DNA of 8,820 nucleotides from Rhizobiales bacterium UBA3584 (GTDB taxonomy: Bacteria > Pseudomonadota > Alphaproteobacteria > Rhizobiales > Devosiaceae), in the NCBI GenBank assembly GCA_002375765.1, contig DFMV01000016.1, positions 199,274 to 208,093 of the forward strand. Reading direction: 5' to 3'. How positions within the stretch are numbered: position 1 is the stretch's first letter; each line of letters opens with the position of its first letter. Shown here in pieces: positions 1-7,022 of the stretch. The translations under genes and the position numbers were made by a program. The notes under the pieces were generated by a model. That model was not told the origin of the DNA. It saw only the letters and a list, made by a program, of their open reading frames with translations, and made no database searches.

Positions 1-17
1 GTGAAAGGATGAGTGCA

Positions 18-1100
<1,083 letters not shown>

Positions 1101-1110
1101 GGAGTATCAA

Positions 1111-1857
1111 GTGACCGATTTTTCGTTTCAGCTCTACAGCGCCCGCAATTTCCCGCCCTTCAGCGACGTGTTCGCCCTGCTTTCGCGACTCGGCTACGCC
1201 AGCGTCGAAGGTTTCGGAGCGCTCTATACCGATCCGGTCGGTTTACGACGCGACCTTGATGCCAGCGGTTTGACCATGCCCACCGGCCATATCGGGCTCG
1301 ACCAGCTCCGCGATAAACCGAAAGCCACCGAGTTGGCCCGCACGCTTGGCTTGCAGACGATCTTTTGCCCGTTCATCGGCCAGGAATACTGGAAGCAGTC
1401 CGACGCCAAATGGACCGAACTGGCTCGCGAACTCGGCGAACTGGCCAAATACTACCGCGACCAGGGCTTCGGTTTCGGCTGGCACAATCACCATTTCGAA
1501 TTTTGGCCGCTCGACAGTGGTCGTACGCCTATGGAGGTCCTGCTCAGCGAAGCGCCGGAACTCGATTGGGAAATGGACGTCGCCTGGGTGGTGCGCGGAG
1601 AGGATGATCCCAAGCGCTGGATCGACAAATACGCCGATCGCATCGTCGCCGTTCACTTAAAGGACATTGCTCCCGAGGGTGAGGCCGCCGACGAGGACGG
1701 CTGGGCCGATCTCGGCCACGGCGTCGTGCCGTGGAAGGATTTGTTCGCTGATTTGAAAGCCAAGACTAAGGCGAAATATTTCGTCATGGAACACGACAAT
1801 CCCAATGATCTCGAACGCTTTGCCGCGCGATCCATCGCAACGGCAAAAGCTCTCTAG
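1111..1857 (+). CDS. Xylose-isomerase-like TIM barrel protein (sugar phosphate isomerase/epimerase family), 248 aa
   Basis: Cytoplasmic single-domain (beta/alpha)8 barrel of the AP-endonuclease-2 / sugar isomerase-epimerase superfamily, which includes IolE, IolI, tagatose epimerases and 3-keto-glycoside lyases. Visible landmarks are GWHNHHFEF (123-131), MDVAWV (155-160), VHLKD (181-185), LGHGVVPW (201-208) and MEHD (226-229). By family analogy D156, H182 and E227, with the H125-H127/E130 cluster, should hold a divalent metal. The start is GTG at 1111; GGAG at 1101-1104 follows the stop of the ATPase gene with 6 nt spacing. It lies 9 bp before a Gfo/Idh/MocA dehydrogenase, a pairing typical of cyclitol and keto-sugar catabolism. 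I infer an isomerase, epimerase, dehydratase or lyase/hydratase acting on a keto-sugar. 'Sugar phosphate' in the family name is not evidence for a phosphorylated substrate. Confidence 0.88.
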   Translation: MTDFSFQLYSARNFPPFSDVFALLSRLGYASVEGFGALYTDPVGLRRDLDASGLTMPTGHIGLDQLRDKPKATELARTLGLQTIFCPFIGQEYWKQSDAKWTELARELGELAKYYRDQGFGFGWHNHHFEFWPLDSGRTPMEVLLSEAPELDWEMDVAWVVRGEDDPKRWIDKYADRIVAVHLKDIAPEGEAADEDGWADLGHGVVPWKDLFADLKAKTKAKYFVMEHDNPNDLERFAARSIATAKAL

Positions 1858-1866
1858 GACCATCAA

Positions 1867-3003
1867 ATGAGCAAAACATACGGCGTCGGCATTCTGGGTG
1901 CCGGCAATATATCAGCGGCCTATCTCAAGCTCGCGCCGCTGTTCAAGGGCATTGAGGTGAGGGCGGTTGCAGACATCGTTCCCGAGGCCGCAAAGGCGCG
2001 GGCCGACGAATTCAACGTCGCGGCCCAGACCCCTGACCAGCTTCTGGCCAATTCCGAACTCGACGTGATCGTCAACCTGACGATTCCCGATGTGCACTAC
2101 CGCACATCCAAAGAGATCGTATCGGCCGGCAAACATGCCTATTCCGAAAAGCCTCTCGTCCTCACGCTTGAGGAGGGTGAGGACTTGCGGAAGGCGGCAA
2201 ACGAGGCTGGAAAGCAGATTGGCTGCGCTCCTGATACTTTTCTCGGCGGGGCCCATCAGCAGGCCCGCGCGCTGATCGACGAGGGCGCCATCGGCCGTGT
2301 GACGTCGGGTACATGCCACGTCATGAGCTTCGGCCTTGAGCACTGGCACCCCAATCCGGACTTCTTCTTCAAGCCGGGTGCCGGGCCGATCCTCGACATC
2401 GGTCCTTACTACGTCGCCAATCTCATCAACCTTATTGGTCCGGTCAGACGGGTGACGGCCTTTTCGTCCACGCCCCGCGAGCGTCGGGAGATCACCAGCG
2501 AGCCACGCAGGGGACAGTATGTCACCGTCGAAACGCCGACGACCATTCACGCGGTGCTCGAATTCCACAATGGCGCGCTTGTAACGCTTGGGGCGTCCTG
2601 GGACGTCGAAGCGCACCAGCACTCCAACATGGAAATCTACGGCACCGACGGCTCGCTCTATGTGCCCGACCCCAATTTCTTTGGCGGTGACCTCACGCTT
2701 GCCCGCCGCGAGGGCGTGCGTGAAGTGGTCAAACCCTGGAAACATCCTCTGGGCGTGGCCAATTGGGAACGCCCGAACGGTCCGCCCTTCGCCAACTACC
2801 GTACAGCAGGTCTGGCCGACATGATGCTGGCTATCGACGCGGGCCGCAAACCGCGCTGCTCGCTCGAAACCACGCTGCATGGCGTCGATGTCATGACTTC
2901 GATCCTCAGATCGGGCGAGATCGGCCAGGCTGTAACGCTGACCACCACCTGCGAGCGCCCCGACGCCCTCGGCCCCGTCGAGGCGCAGGCGCTACTGGTC
3001 TGA
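1867..3003 (+). CDS. Gfo/Idh/MocA family NAD(P)-dependent oxidoreductase, Tyr-type active site
   Basis: Soluble sugar or cyclitol dehydrogenase of 378 aa, normal for the family. The N-terminal Rossmann fold has GILGAGNIS (8-16); an acidic D36 after the second strand fits NAD preference. The cofactor/catalytic motif is SEKPL (93-97) with K95. In the C-terminal alpha/beta domain the segment PILDIGPYY (174-182) places D177 and Y181 four residues apart, as D and Y are placed in glucose-fructose oxidoreductase; many relatives have D...H instead. TAGGAC, overlapping the stop of the previous gene, acts as ribosome binding site 7 nt before the ATG. It is the last gene of its operon, followed by a strong terminator. 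Likely role is oxidation or reduction of a sugar or glycoside hydroxyl, with the flanking TIM barrel acting on the keto product. The exact substrate is unknown. Confidence 0.92.
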   Translation: MSKTYGVGILGAGNISAAYLKLAPLFKGIEVRAVADIVPEAAKARADEFNVAAQTPDQLLANSELDVIVNLTIPDVHYRTSKEIVSAGKHAYSEKPLVLTLEEGEDLRKAANEAGKQIGCAPDTFLGGAHQQARALIDEGAIGRVTSGTCHVMSFGLEHWHPNPDFFFKPGAGPILDIGPYYVANLINLIGPVRRVTAFSSTPRERREITSEPRRGQYVTVETPTTIHAVLEFHNGALVTLGASWDVEAHQHSNMEIYGTDGSLYVPDPNFFGGDLTLARREGVREVVKPWKHPLGVANWERPNGPPFANYRTAGLADMMLAIDAGRKPRCSLETTLHGVDVMTSILRSGEIGQAVTLTTTCERPDALGPVEAQALLV

Positions 3004-3060
3004 CGGGCAGGACGGAACGCCTACGCCTTGAGGCGCCACAGATTATCGGGCTCCCCCCGG

Positions 3061-3102
3061 TCGCGGCGCATGGTTGGGGGACCGTGCGCCGCGATTTTTA
3101 TT
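3061..3102 (+). terminator. Strong rho-independent terminator ending the first operon
   Basis: Ten perfect base pairs (3061-3070 TCGCGGCGCA with 3085-3094 TGCGCCGCGA) can be extended inward by four more (one U-G wobble, then GGT with ACC), leaving a six-base loop rich in G. TTTTTATT follows at 3095-3102. The position, 58 bp after the oxidoreductase stop and before a new promoter, fits termination of the first unit. Confidence 0.9.
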
Positions 3103-3123
3103 GAGCGCTGTGCCTTGCCTCGC

Positions 3124-3151
3124 TTGACTGTCAGAGCAAGGCATTTATCGT
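3124..3151 (+). promoter_or_regulatory. Candidate sigma-70-type promoter of the second catabolic operon
   Basis: TTGACT at 3124-3129 matches the -35 consensus at five of six positions. With a 16-bp spacer, TATCGT at 3146-3151 is a partial -10 (four of six). It lies just after the terminator and overlaps the start of the LacI-type operator, the geometry expected for repression. The -10 is weak, so its exact placement is uncertain. Confidence 0.5.
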
Positions 3152-3165
3152 GTAAACGTTTTCAC
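3150..3165 (+). promoter_or_regulatory. LacI-family-type operator (GTGTAAAC-GTTTTCAC)
   Basis: A 16-bp palindrome with one mismatch, centred on the CG at 3157/3158. The AAACGTTT core is typical of LacI/GalR-family sites in sugar operons. It overlaps the proposed -10 and lies 55 bp before the start codon, so a sugar-responsive repressor probably controls the second operon. No LacI-family gene is in the window, so the regulator is unidentified. Confidence 0.72.
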
Positions 3166-3166
3166 C

Positions 3167-3182
3167 TGACGCACGTACGTCA
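3167..3182 (+). promoter_or_regulatory. Second inverted repeat next to the LacI-type operator
   Basis: TGACGCAC-GTACGTCA is a 16-bp palindrome with one mismatch. It begins one base after the LacI-like site, and the two centres are 17 bp apart. Its sequence is clearly different from the first (no AAACGTTT core), so it would suit another regulator or a divergent half of a composite operator. No function is shown. Confidence 0.4.
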
Positions 3183-3185
3183 AAG

Positions 3186-3200
3186 GGCGGCAAAGCCGCC
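3186..3200 (+). other. Small GC-rich hairpin in the 5' leader
   Basis: GGCGGC (3186-3191) pairs perfectly with GCCGCC (3195-3200) around an AAA loop. It ends seven bases before the strong Shine-Dalgarno (GAGGAGGA, 3207-3214) and does not cover it. It may stabilise the mRNA leader or keep the ribosome binding site open. It has no T-run, so it is not an intrinsic terminator. Confidence 0.45.
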
Positions 3201-3220
3201 GCAACCGAGGAGGACATTTC

Positions 3221-4276
3221 ATGCGCACTTTAAAGGGCCCGGCGATATTTCTCGCCCAGTTTGCCGGCGACGCGGCGCCGTTCGATACGCTCGACAACAT
3301 CTGTAAATGGGCCGCGGGACTTGGCTACAAAGGTGTGCAGATCCCCACTTGGGTCTCAGGCTTCATCGACCTGAAAAAGGCAGCAGAATCTAAAGATTAC
3401 TGCGACGAGCTTAAAGCCACCGCCGCCAAGCATGGTGTCGAGATCACCGAACTGTCCACCCATCTGCAGGGCCAGTTGGTCGCCGTCCATCCCGCCTACG
3501 ATACCGCATTCGATGGCTTTGCCGCCCCCGAGGTCAGGGGCAATCCGAAAGCCCGCCAGCAATGGGCGGTGCAGCAAATGCTCTGGGCCGCCAAGGCGTC
3601 CCAGAATATGGGCATCACCGAGCACGCCACCTTCTCGGGCGCGCTCGCCTGGCCCTACATCTACCCTTGGCCCCAGCGCCCCGCCGGACTTGTGGAAGAG
3701 GCTTTTGACGAACTGGCCCGCCGCTGGATGCCGATACTCGACAAATTCGACGAGGCTGGCGTCGATCTGTGCTATGAGATCCATCCGGGAGAAGACCTCC
3801 ATGACGGCGTCTCCTACGAGATGTTCCTCGAGCGCGTGAACAATCATACCCGCGCCAATCTGCTCTATGATCCGAGCCACTTCGTGCTCCAGCAGCTCGA
3901 TTATCTCGATTACATCGACATCTACCACGAGCGCATCAAGATGTTCCACGTCAAGGACGCCGAGTTCAACCCGACCGGCCGACAGGGCGTGTATGGCGGC
4001 TTCCAGGGCTGGGTCGAACGGGCAGGGCGCTTCCGTTCGCTGGGCGATGGGCAGGTCGATTTCGCCGCCATCTTCTCAAAACTCGCCGCCTATGATTTTG
4101 CCGGCTGGGCCGTTCTCGAATGGGAATGCGCCCTCAAGCACCCCGAGGATGGCGCGCGCGAAGGCGCCGAATTCATCGCCAGCCACATTATCCGCGTCAC
4201 CGAAAAGGCCTTCGATGATTTCGCCGGTGCTGGTACGGATCGTGCAGCCAATCGAAAGATGCTCGGTCTCGATTAA
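3221..4276 (+). CDS. Xylose-isomerase-like TIM barrel protein (sugar phosphate isomerase/epimerase family), 351 aa
   Basis: A larger TIM barrel of the same superfamily as the 248-aa protein upstream but of a clearly different subfamily. Landmarks are YKGVQIPTW (36-44), CYEIHPGED (184-192), LLYDPSHF (214-221), MFHVKD (241-246), a long loop including GVYGGFQGW (256-264), and VLEWEC (298-303). By family analogy E186, D217, H243 and E300 or E302 form the metal site. The ATG at 3221 has an excellent ribosome binding site (AGGAGG, 7-nt spacing). First gene of a two-gene operon behind a LacI-type operator; its partner is a Gfo/Idh/MocA dehydrogenase starting 11 bp downstream. I infer action on a keto-sugar or keto-glycoside made by a dehydrogenase (lyase, hydratase, dehydratase or epimerase). 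The precise reaction cannot be read from the sequence. Confidence 0.9.
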   Translation: MRTLKGPAIFLAQFAGDAAPFDTLDNICKWAAGLGYKGVQIPTWVSGFIDLKKAAESKDYCDELKATAAKHGVEITELSTHLQGQLVAVHPAYDTAFDGFAAPEVRGNPKARQQWAVQQMLWAAKASQNMGITEHATFSGALAWPYIYPWPQRPAGLVEEAFDELARRWMPILDKFDEAGVDLCYEIHPGEDLHDGVSYEMFLERVNNHTRANLLYDPSHFVLQQLDYLDYIDIYHERIKMFHVKDAEFNPTGRQGVYGGFQGWVERAGRFRSLGDGQVDFAAIFSKLAAYDFAGWAVLEWECALKHPEDGAREGAEFIASHIIRVTEKAFDDFAGAGTDRAANRKMLGLD

Positions 4277-4287
4277 GGAGAAATTCA

Positions 4288-5433
4288 ATGGCAGAAAACG
4301 GAAAACGTCCCATCCGCCTCGGCATGGTCGGCGGCGGCACCGGGGCCTTCATCGGCTATGTTCATCGTATCGCTTCGCGACTCGATGGTGACTATCACCT
4401 GGTGGCCGGTGCCCTATCGTCGCGCGCTGAAATCGCCAAGGAAAGCGGCAAAAATCTCGGTCTGGCGGAAGATCGTATCTATACCGATTTTGCCGAAATG
4501 GCCCGCGCCGAAGCCGCCCGCGAGGATGGCATCGAGGCGGTCGCCATCGTTACCCCCAACCACATGCACTTCGCCCCGGCCAAGGCGTTTCTTGAAGCCG
4601 GCATCCACGTCATCTGCGATAAGCCGCTGACGTCTTCAATCGAAGACGCCTATGCCCTCCAAGAAATCCAGCCGAAGAATGGCGCCAAGTTCCTTCTGAC
4701 CCACAATTACACCGGCTACCCGCTGATCCGTCAGGCCCGTGCCCTCGTCGAATCCGGCGCCCTGGGCAAGTTGCGAGTGGTCCAGGTTGAATACCCGCAG
4801 GATTGGCTGGCTGTAGCGCCCGAAGAGGACAACAAGCAGGCCGCGTGGCGGACCGATCCGTCCAAGTCCGGCGCCGGCGGCGCTATCGGCGATATCGGCA
4901 CCCATGCCTATAATCTCGCCCGTTACGTCACCGGCCTGAAAACCGCAGCAGTGTCCGCCGATCTCGACGCCTTTGTGCCCGGCCGCCAGCTCGATGACAA
5001 CGTCCACATCATGCTGCGCTTCGAAGGGGGCGCCAAAGGCATGCTCTGGGCCTCCCAGGTTGCCGTAGGCTGCGAAAATGGTCTCCAGCTTCGCGTCTAT
5101 GGTGAAAAGGCAGGCATCGAGTGGCGCCAGGACAACCCGAACTACATGTGGTTCACCGAATTCGGAAAACCCAAACAGCTCCTGACCCGTGGCGGCGCCA
5201 TCGACGGCTCTGCCGCCGGCGCCATGGGCGTCCGCATCCCGGCGGGCCACCCCGAAGGCTATCTCGAAGCGTTCGCGACGCTCTACAGCCAGTTCGCCGC
5301 CATCATTCGGGGCGACGGGGCGGAATTTGAGGGCCTGCTCCCGACACTGGACGACGGCGTCGAGGGCATGGAATTCATCATGGCGGCAGTAAAATCCTCA
5401 AAGGACGACAGCCGCTGGACGACCCTGGGCTGA
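4288..5433 (+). CDS. Gfo/Idh/MocA family NAD(P)-dependent oxidoreductase, His-type active site
   Basis: Soluble 381-aa dehydrogenase. The Rossmann glycine motif is GMVGGGTGAFIG (12-23), an extended version seen in a subset of the family; the conserved TPNHMHF follows (89-95), then CDKPL with K112 (110-114). The catalytic segment GAIGDIGTHAYNL (198-210) carries D202 and H206, equivalent to the Asp/His pair of inositol dehydrogenases. AAGGAG (4275-4280) overlaps the preceding stop codon and lies 7 nt from the ATG, so it is tightly coupled to the TIM-barrel gene. It is only distantly like the other Gfo/Idh/MocA protein here (different glycine loop, Tyr versus His), so the two are unlikely to be a recent duplication and probably do different steps. 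Likely a sugar, glycoside or cyclitol dehydrogenase; substrate unknown. Confidence 0.93.
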   Translation: MAENGKRPIRLGMVGGGTGAFIGYVHRIASRLDGDYHLVAGALSSRAEIAKESGKNLGLAEDRIYTDFAEMARAEAAREDGIEAVAIVTPNHMHFAPAKAFLEAGIHVICDKPLTSSIEDAYALQEIQPKNGAKFLLTHNYTGYPLIRQARALVESGALGKLRVVQVEYPQDWLAVAPEEDNKQAAWRTDPSKSGAGGAIGDIGTHAYNLARYVTGLKTAAVSADLDAFVPGRQLDDNVHIMLRFEGGAKGMLWASQVAVGCENGLQLRVYGEKAGIEWRQDNPNYMWFTEFGKPKQLLTRGGAIDGSAAGAMGVRIPAGHPEGYLEAFATLYSQFAAIIRGDGAEFEGLLPTLDDGVEGMEFIMAAVKSSKDDSRWTTLG

Positions 5434-5439
5434 TCTAGC

Positions 5440-5465
5440 AAAAAGGGCGGCGCACCGCGCCGCCC
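5440..5465 (-). terminator. Intrinsic terminator for the minus-strand DUF4394 gene
   Basis: A perfect nine-pair stem (5445-5453 with 5457-5465) around a three-base loop is flanked at 5440-5444 by AAAAA, which reads as a U-run on the minus strand directly after the hairpin. It lies 25 bp past the DUF4394 stop. On the plus strand the hairpin lacks a T-run but may still help end the catabolic operon that converges here. Confidence 0.85.
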
Positions 5466-5490
5466 CACATACTCAAGCGTCTTCGCCCGC

Positions 5491-6282
5491 TTACATGCCT
5501 TCGTGCCACACGGCGACGTCGCGCAGCGCAACATCCAGACCGTCGATCATGCCCACCTCGGTGGCAGCACCTGACTGCAGATCGACGGTATAAAGGGTCA
5601 TGTTGGCCACCAGATACGCCGTGTTCATGTCGATCTCTTTGGCAAAGATATCGAAGGCGATCGCATCGGCATCATCAATGCCCAGCATGCCGCGCGTTTC
5701 GAGCGTGCCGTCATTAGGAGCGGTCTGTTGCAGCAGCGACATCATCGACCATTCGATGTCATACATTGCCGTCGCATCGGGCGAACCAATCGAGTTGATG
5801 TAAGCGGTCGCAACCACCGTGAAGTCGGCATCGGCGTTTGCGTCGCCTTCGGCAAAATGCAGACTGCCATCGACAATGGTTTCCCCCGTGTCGACATTGA
5901 TGCGCAAATTCGTGCCGTCCGAACCCATGAACCGCAGGCGGTCGGCCATCGGGTTGAAATCGACCATGGCGTAATCGCCGCCGATGGTTTCGGTTATGGT
6001 CGAAACCACGGTGGCTTCGCCGGTCGCGGGGTCGATCGTCACGATATTGTAGTCCGAATCCACGCCATAAAGCATGTTGTCGGCGGGGCGCTGGTCGATG
6101 CCGAACAGACTGTCGACGCCGGAGACTTCCATCATGCCTTCGACCATGAGCGTCTCGGTATCGAACATGACGAGGGTCTTGTCGCCGGCGAGCCCGACGG
6201 CGGGCTGGGCGAGCGCGGCGCCAGTCAGGGCAAAAAAGCTGGTGCCGATGAGAGCGGCGCGGGTAAGAGTACGGTGAGACAT
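5491..6282 (-). CDS. Secreted DUF4394 domain protein
   Basis: A 263-aa exported protein. Residues 1-25 are a Sec signal peptide: basic start with R4 and R8, hydrophobic core ALIGTSFFALTGAA, and an ALA-Q cleavage site after A25. The rest (about 34-258) matches the pattern I know for DUF4394: repeated short beta units such as LFGIDQRPADNMLYGV, then DFNPMADRLRF (108-118), NLRINVDTG (125-133), AYINSIG (160-166), an APNDGTL segment (188-194) and LYTVDLQSGAATEVG (230-244), suggesting a propeller-like all-beta fold. The mature protein is acidic. AGGAG lies 7 nt before the ATG. It is monocistronic, has its own terminator, and is divergent from an ECF sigma operon with a matching promoter element, so it is probably a target of that sigma factor. 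Its biochemical function is unknown to me. Confidence 0.88.
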   Translation of the reverse strand: MSHRTLTRAALIGTSFFALTGAALAQPAVGLAGDKTLVMFDTETLMVEGMMEVSGVDSLFGIDQRPADNMLYGVDSDYNIVTIDPATGEATVVSTITETIGGDYAMVDFNPMADRLRFMGSDGTNLRINVDTGETIVDGSLHFAEGDANADADFTVVATAYINSIGSPDATAMYDIEWSMMSLLQQTAPNDGTLETRGMLGIDDADAIAFDIFAKEIDMNTAYLVANMTLYTVDLQSGAATEVGMIDGLDVALRDVAVWHEGM

Positions 6283-6310
6283 TGCGTTTCTCCTGGTCGT
6301 TCAATGAGTT

Positions 6311-6333
6311 GGCTCCCCGAATTCCGCGGAGCC
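6311..6333 (-). other. Possible hairpin in the DUF4394 5' leader
   Basis: GGCTCC (6311-6316) is complementary to GGAGCC (6328-6333), giving a six-pair stem around an 11-base loop. It falls inside the roughly 60-nt leader predicted from the minus-strand promoter, upstream of the ribosome binding site. This is a weak prediction with no assigned role. Confidence 0.25.
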
Positions 6334-6350
6334 TGTGTTGGTCACATTGG

Positions 6351-6380
6351 CTCTACCCGCCACACGCCCATCCGGATGCA
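6351..6380 (-). promoter_or_regulatory. Candidate ECF-sigma promoter of the DUF4394 gene
   Basis: Read on the minus strand: TGCATC (-35, 6380-6375), an 18-bp spacer, then GTAGAG (-10, 6356-6351). Transcription would start near 6344, leaving a leader of about 60 nt. The same hexamers with the same spacer face the sigma gene on the other strand, which is the main support. The assignment to the adjacent sigma factor is inferred. Confidence 0.65.
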
Positions 6381-6406
6381 TCGGCGCGATGACTTTTTTG
6401 CTTTTT

Positions 6407-6436
6407 TGCATCTGAAGCGGTTTCTGGTGTGTAGAG
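6407..6436 (+). promoter_or_regulatory. Candidate autoregulated ECF-sigma promoter of the sigma/anti-sigma operon
   Basis: TGCATC (6407-6412), an 18-bp spacer, then GTAGAG (6431-6436), identical in both hexamers and in spacing to the element on the opposite strand. Two T6 runs (6394-6399 and 6402-6407) lie just upstream of or touching the -35, possibly acting as an UP-like or bending element. Transcription would begin near 6443, a short leader for the ATG at 6471. Confidence 0.65.
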
Positions 6437-6470
6437 TGGCCAGAAAGGTGATGCCGAGGTGTGGGGAGCG

Positions 6471-7022
6471 ATGAACGAGCAGGGCGCGACGGCACAGGTG
6501 AATTCATTGGTTATCGAGATTGCCAAAGGCGACAGATCGGCCCTTGAAGCCCTGTTTCGCATGGAAGCCGGGCGGCTGCTTGCAGTTGCCCGCCGCATCG
6601 TGCGCCGCTCCGATCTCGCCGAGGAGGTCGTGCAGGATGCGTTCGTGGCCATCTGGCAGCGCTCGGGCCAGTACGATCCCAGATATGGCGAGGCGCGCGG
6701 TTGGATCACCCGTATTGTGCGAAACCGGGCACTCAACCTTTTGCGCGATGCCGGGCGCGTTGATCACGTCGATAGCAAGACCCTCGAAGCCATGGGCGAC
6801 AGAACCGGCGATGCCAGCAACGCCTACGAGCTACTGCCTGAGCGGCACGCGCTCAAAGGGTGCCTTAGGCAGCTCGACGCCCGAAAGCGCACGGCAATTC
6901 TCCTGTGCTACGTCACTGGCCTCACCCACGGTGAAGTCGCCGCCAAGCTCGACGCGCCGCTGGGTACGGTCAAGGCCTGGATCAGACTCGGCATGACCGC
7001 CTTGCAGGAGTGCCTTGGATGA
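6471..7022 (+). CDS. ECF-family RNA polymerase sigma factor (SigK-like)
   Basis: A group 4 sigma factor of 183 aa that directs RNA polymerase to dedicated promoters. Region 2 spans about 20-93: GDRSALEALF (20-29), DLAEEVVQDAFVAIWQ (48-63) and RGWITRIVRNRALNLLRD (76-93). Region 4 spans about 126-180, with the helix-turn-helix GLTHGEVAAKLDAPLGTVKAW (150-170). No extra C-terminal domain is present. The start is uncertain: I use ATG 6471, but an in-frame GTG at 6459 adds four residues, and neither has a textbook Shine-Dalgarno (GAGG 6456-6459; GGGGAG 6463-6468 is too close to the ATG). The stop overlaps the next start (ATGA, 7019-7022), coupling it to its anti-sigma factor. A promoter element shared with the divergent DUF4394 gene suggests autoregulation. 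The SigK-like label rests on the RskA-type partner; the inducing signal is unknown. Confidence 0.92.
   Translation: MNEQGATAQVNSLVIEIAKGDRSALEALFRMEAGRLLAVARRIVRRSDLAEEVVQDAFVAIWQRSGQYDPRYGEARGWITRIVRNRALNLLRDAGRVDHVDSKTLEAMGDRTGDASNAYELLPERHALKGCLRQLDARKRTAILLCYVTGLTHGEVAAKLDAPLGTVKAWIRLGMTALQECLG

Noticed and set aside
9..17. ATG at 9 as the ABC ATPase start
   Set aside because: The purine-rich AAAGG would abut this codon with no spacing, whereas it lies at a normal 8 nt from the ATG at 18.
1912..2880. 322-aa open frame on the minus strand opposite the first Gfo/Idh/MocA gene
   Set aside because: It is an antisense shadow of a well-supported dehydrogenase, with Arg-rich low-quality composition and no motif.
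3028..3306. Small plus-strand open frame across the terminator and operator
   Set aside because: It contains the terminator, promoter and operator, overlaps the TIM-barrel start in another frame and is Arg-rich. The region is better explained as regulatory.
6369..6378. CATCCGGATG perfect 10-bp palindrome as a separate operator
   Set aside because: It overlaps the minus-strand -35 and is short. Part of its symmetry comes from the promoter hexamer, so there is no independent support for a regulator site.
6394..6407. Two T6 runs that look like a terminator tail
   Set aside because: No GC-rich hairpin precedes them on the plus strand, and the location directly upstream of the sigma-gene -35 fits an AT-rich promoter element better.
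5728..6474. 248-aa plus-strand open frame opposite the DUF4394 gene and through the divergent promoters
   Set aside because: It would run through both promoter elements and the signal-peptide region of a convincing gene, and its His/Arg/Gly-rich sequence resembles nothing known.
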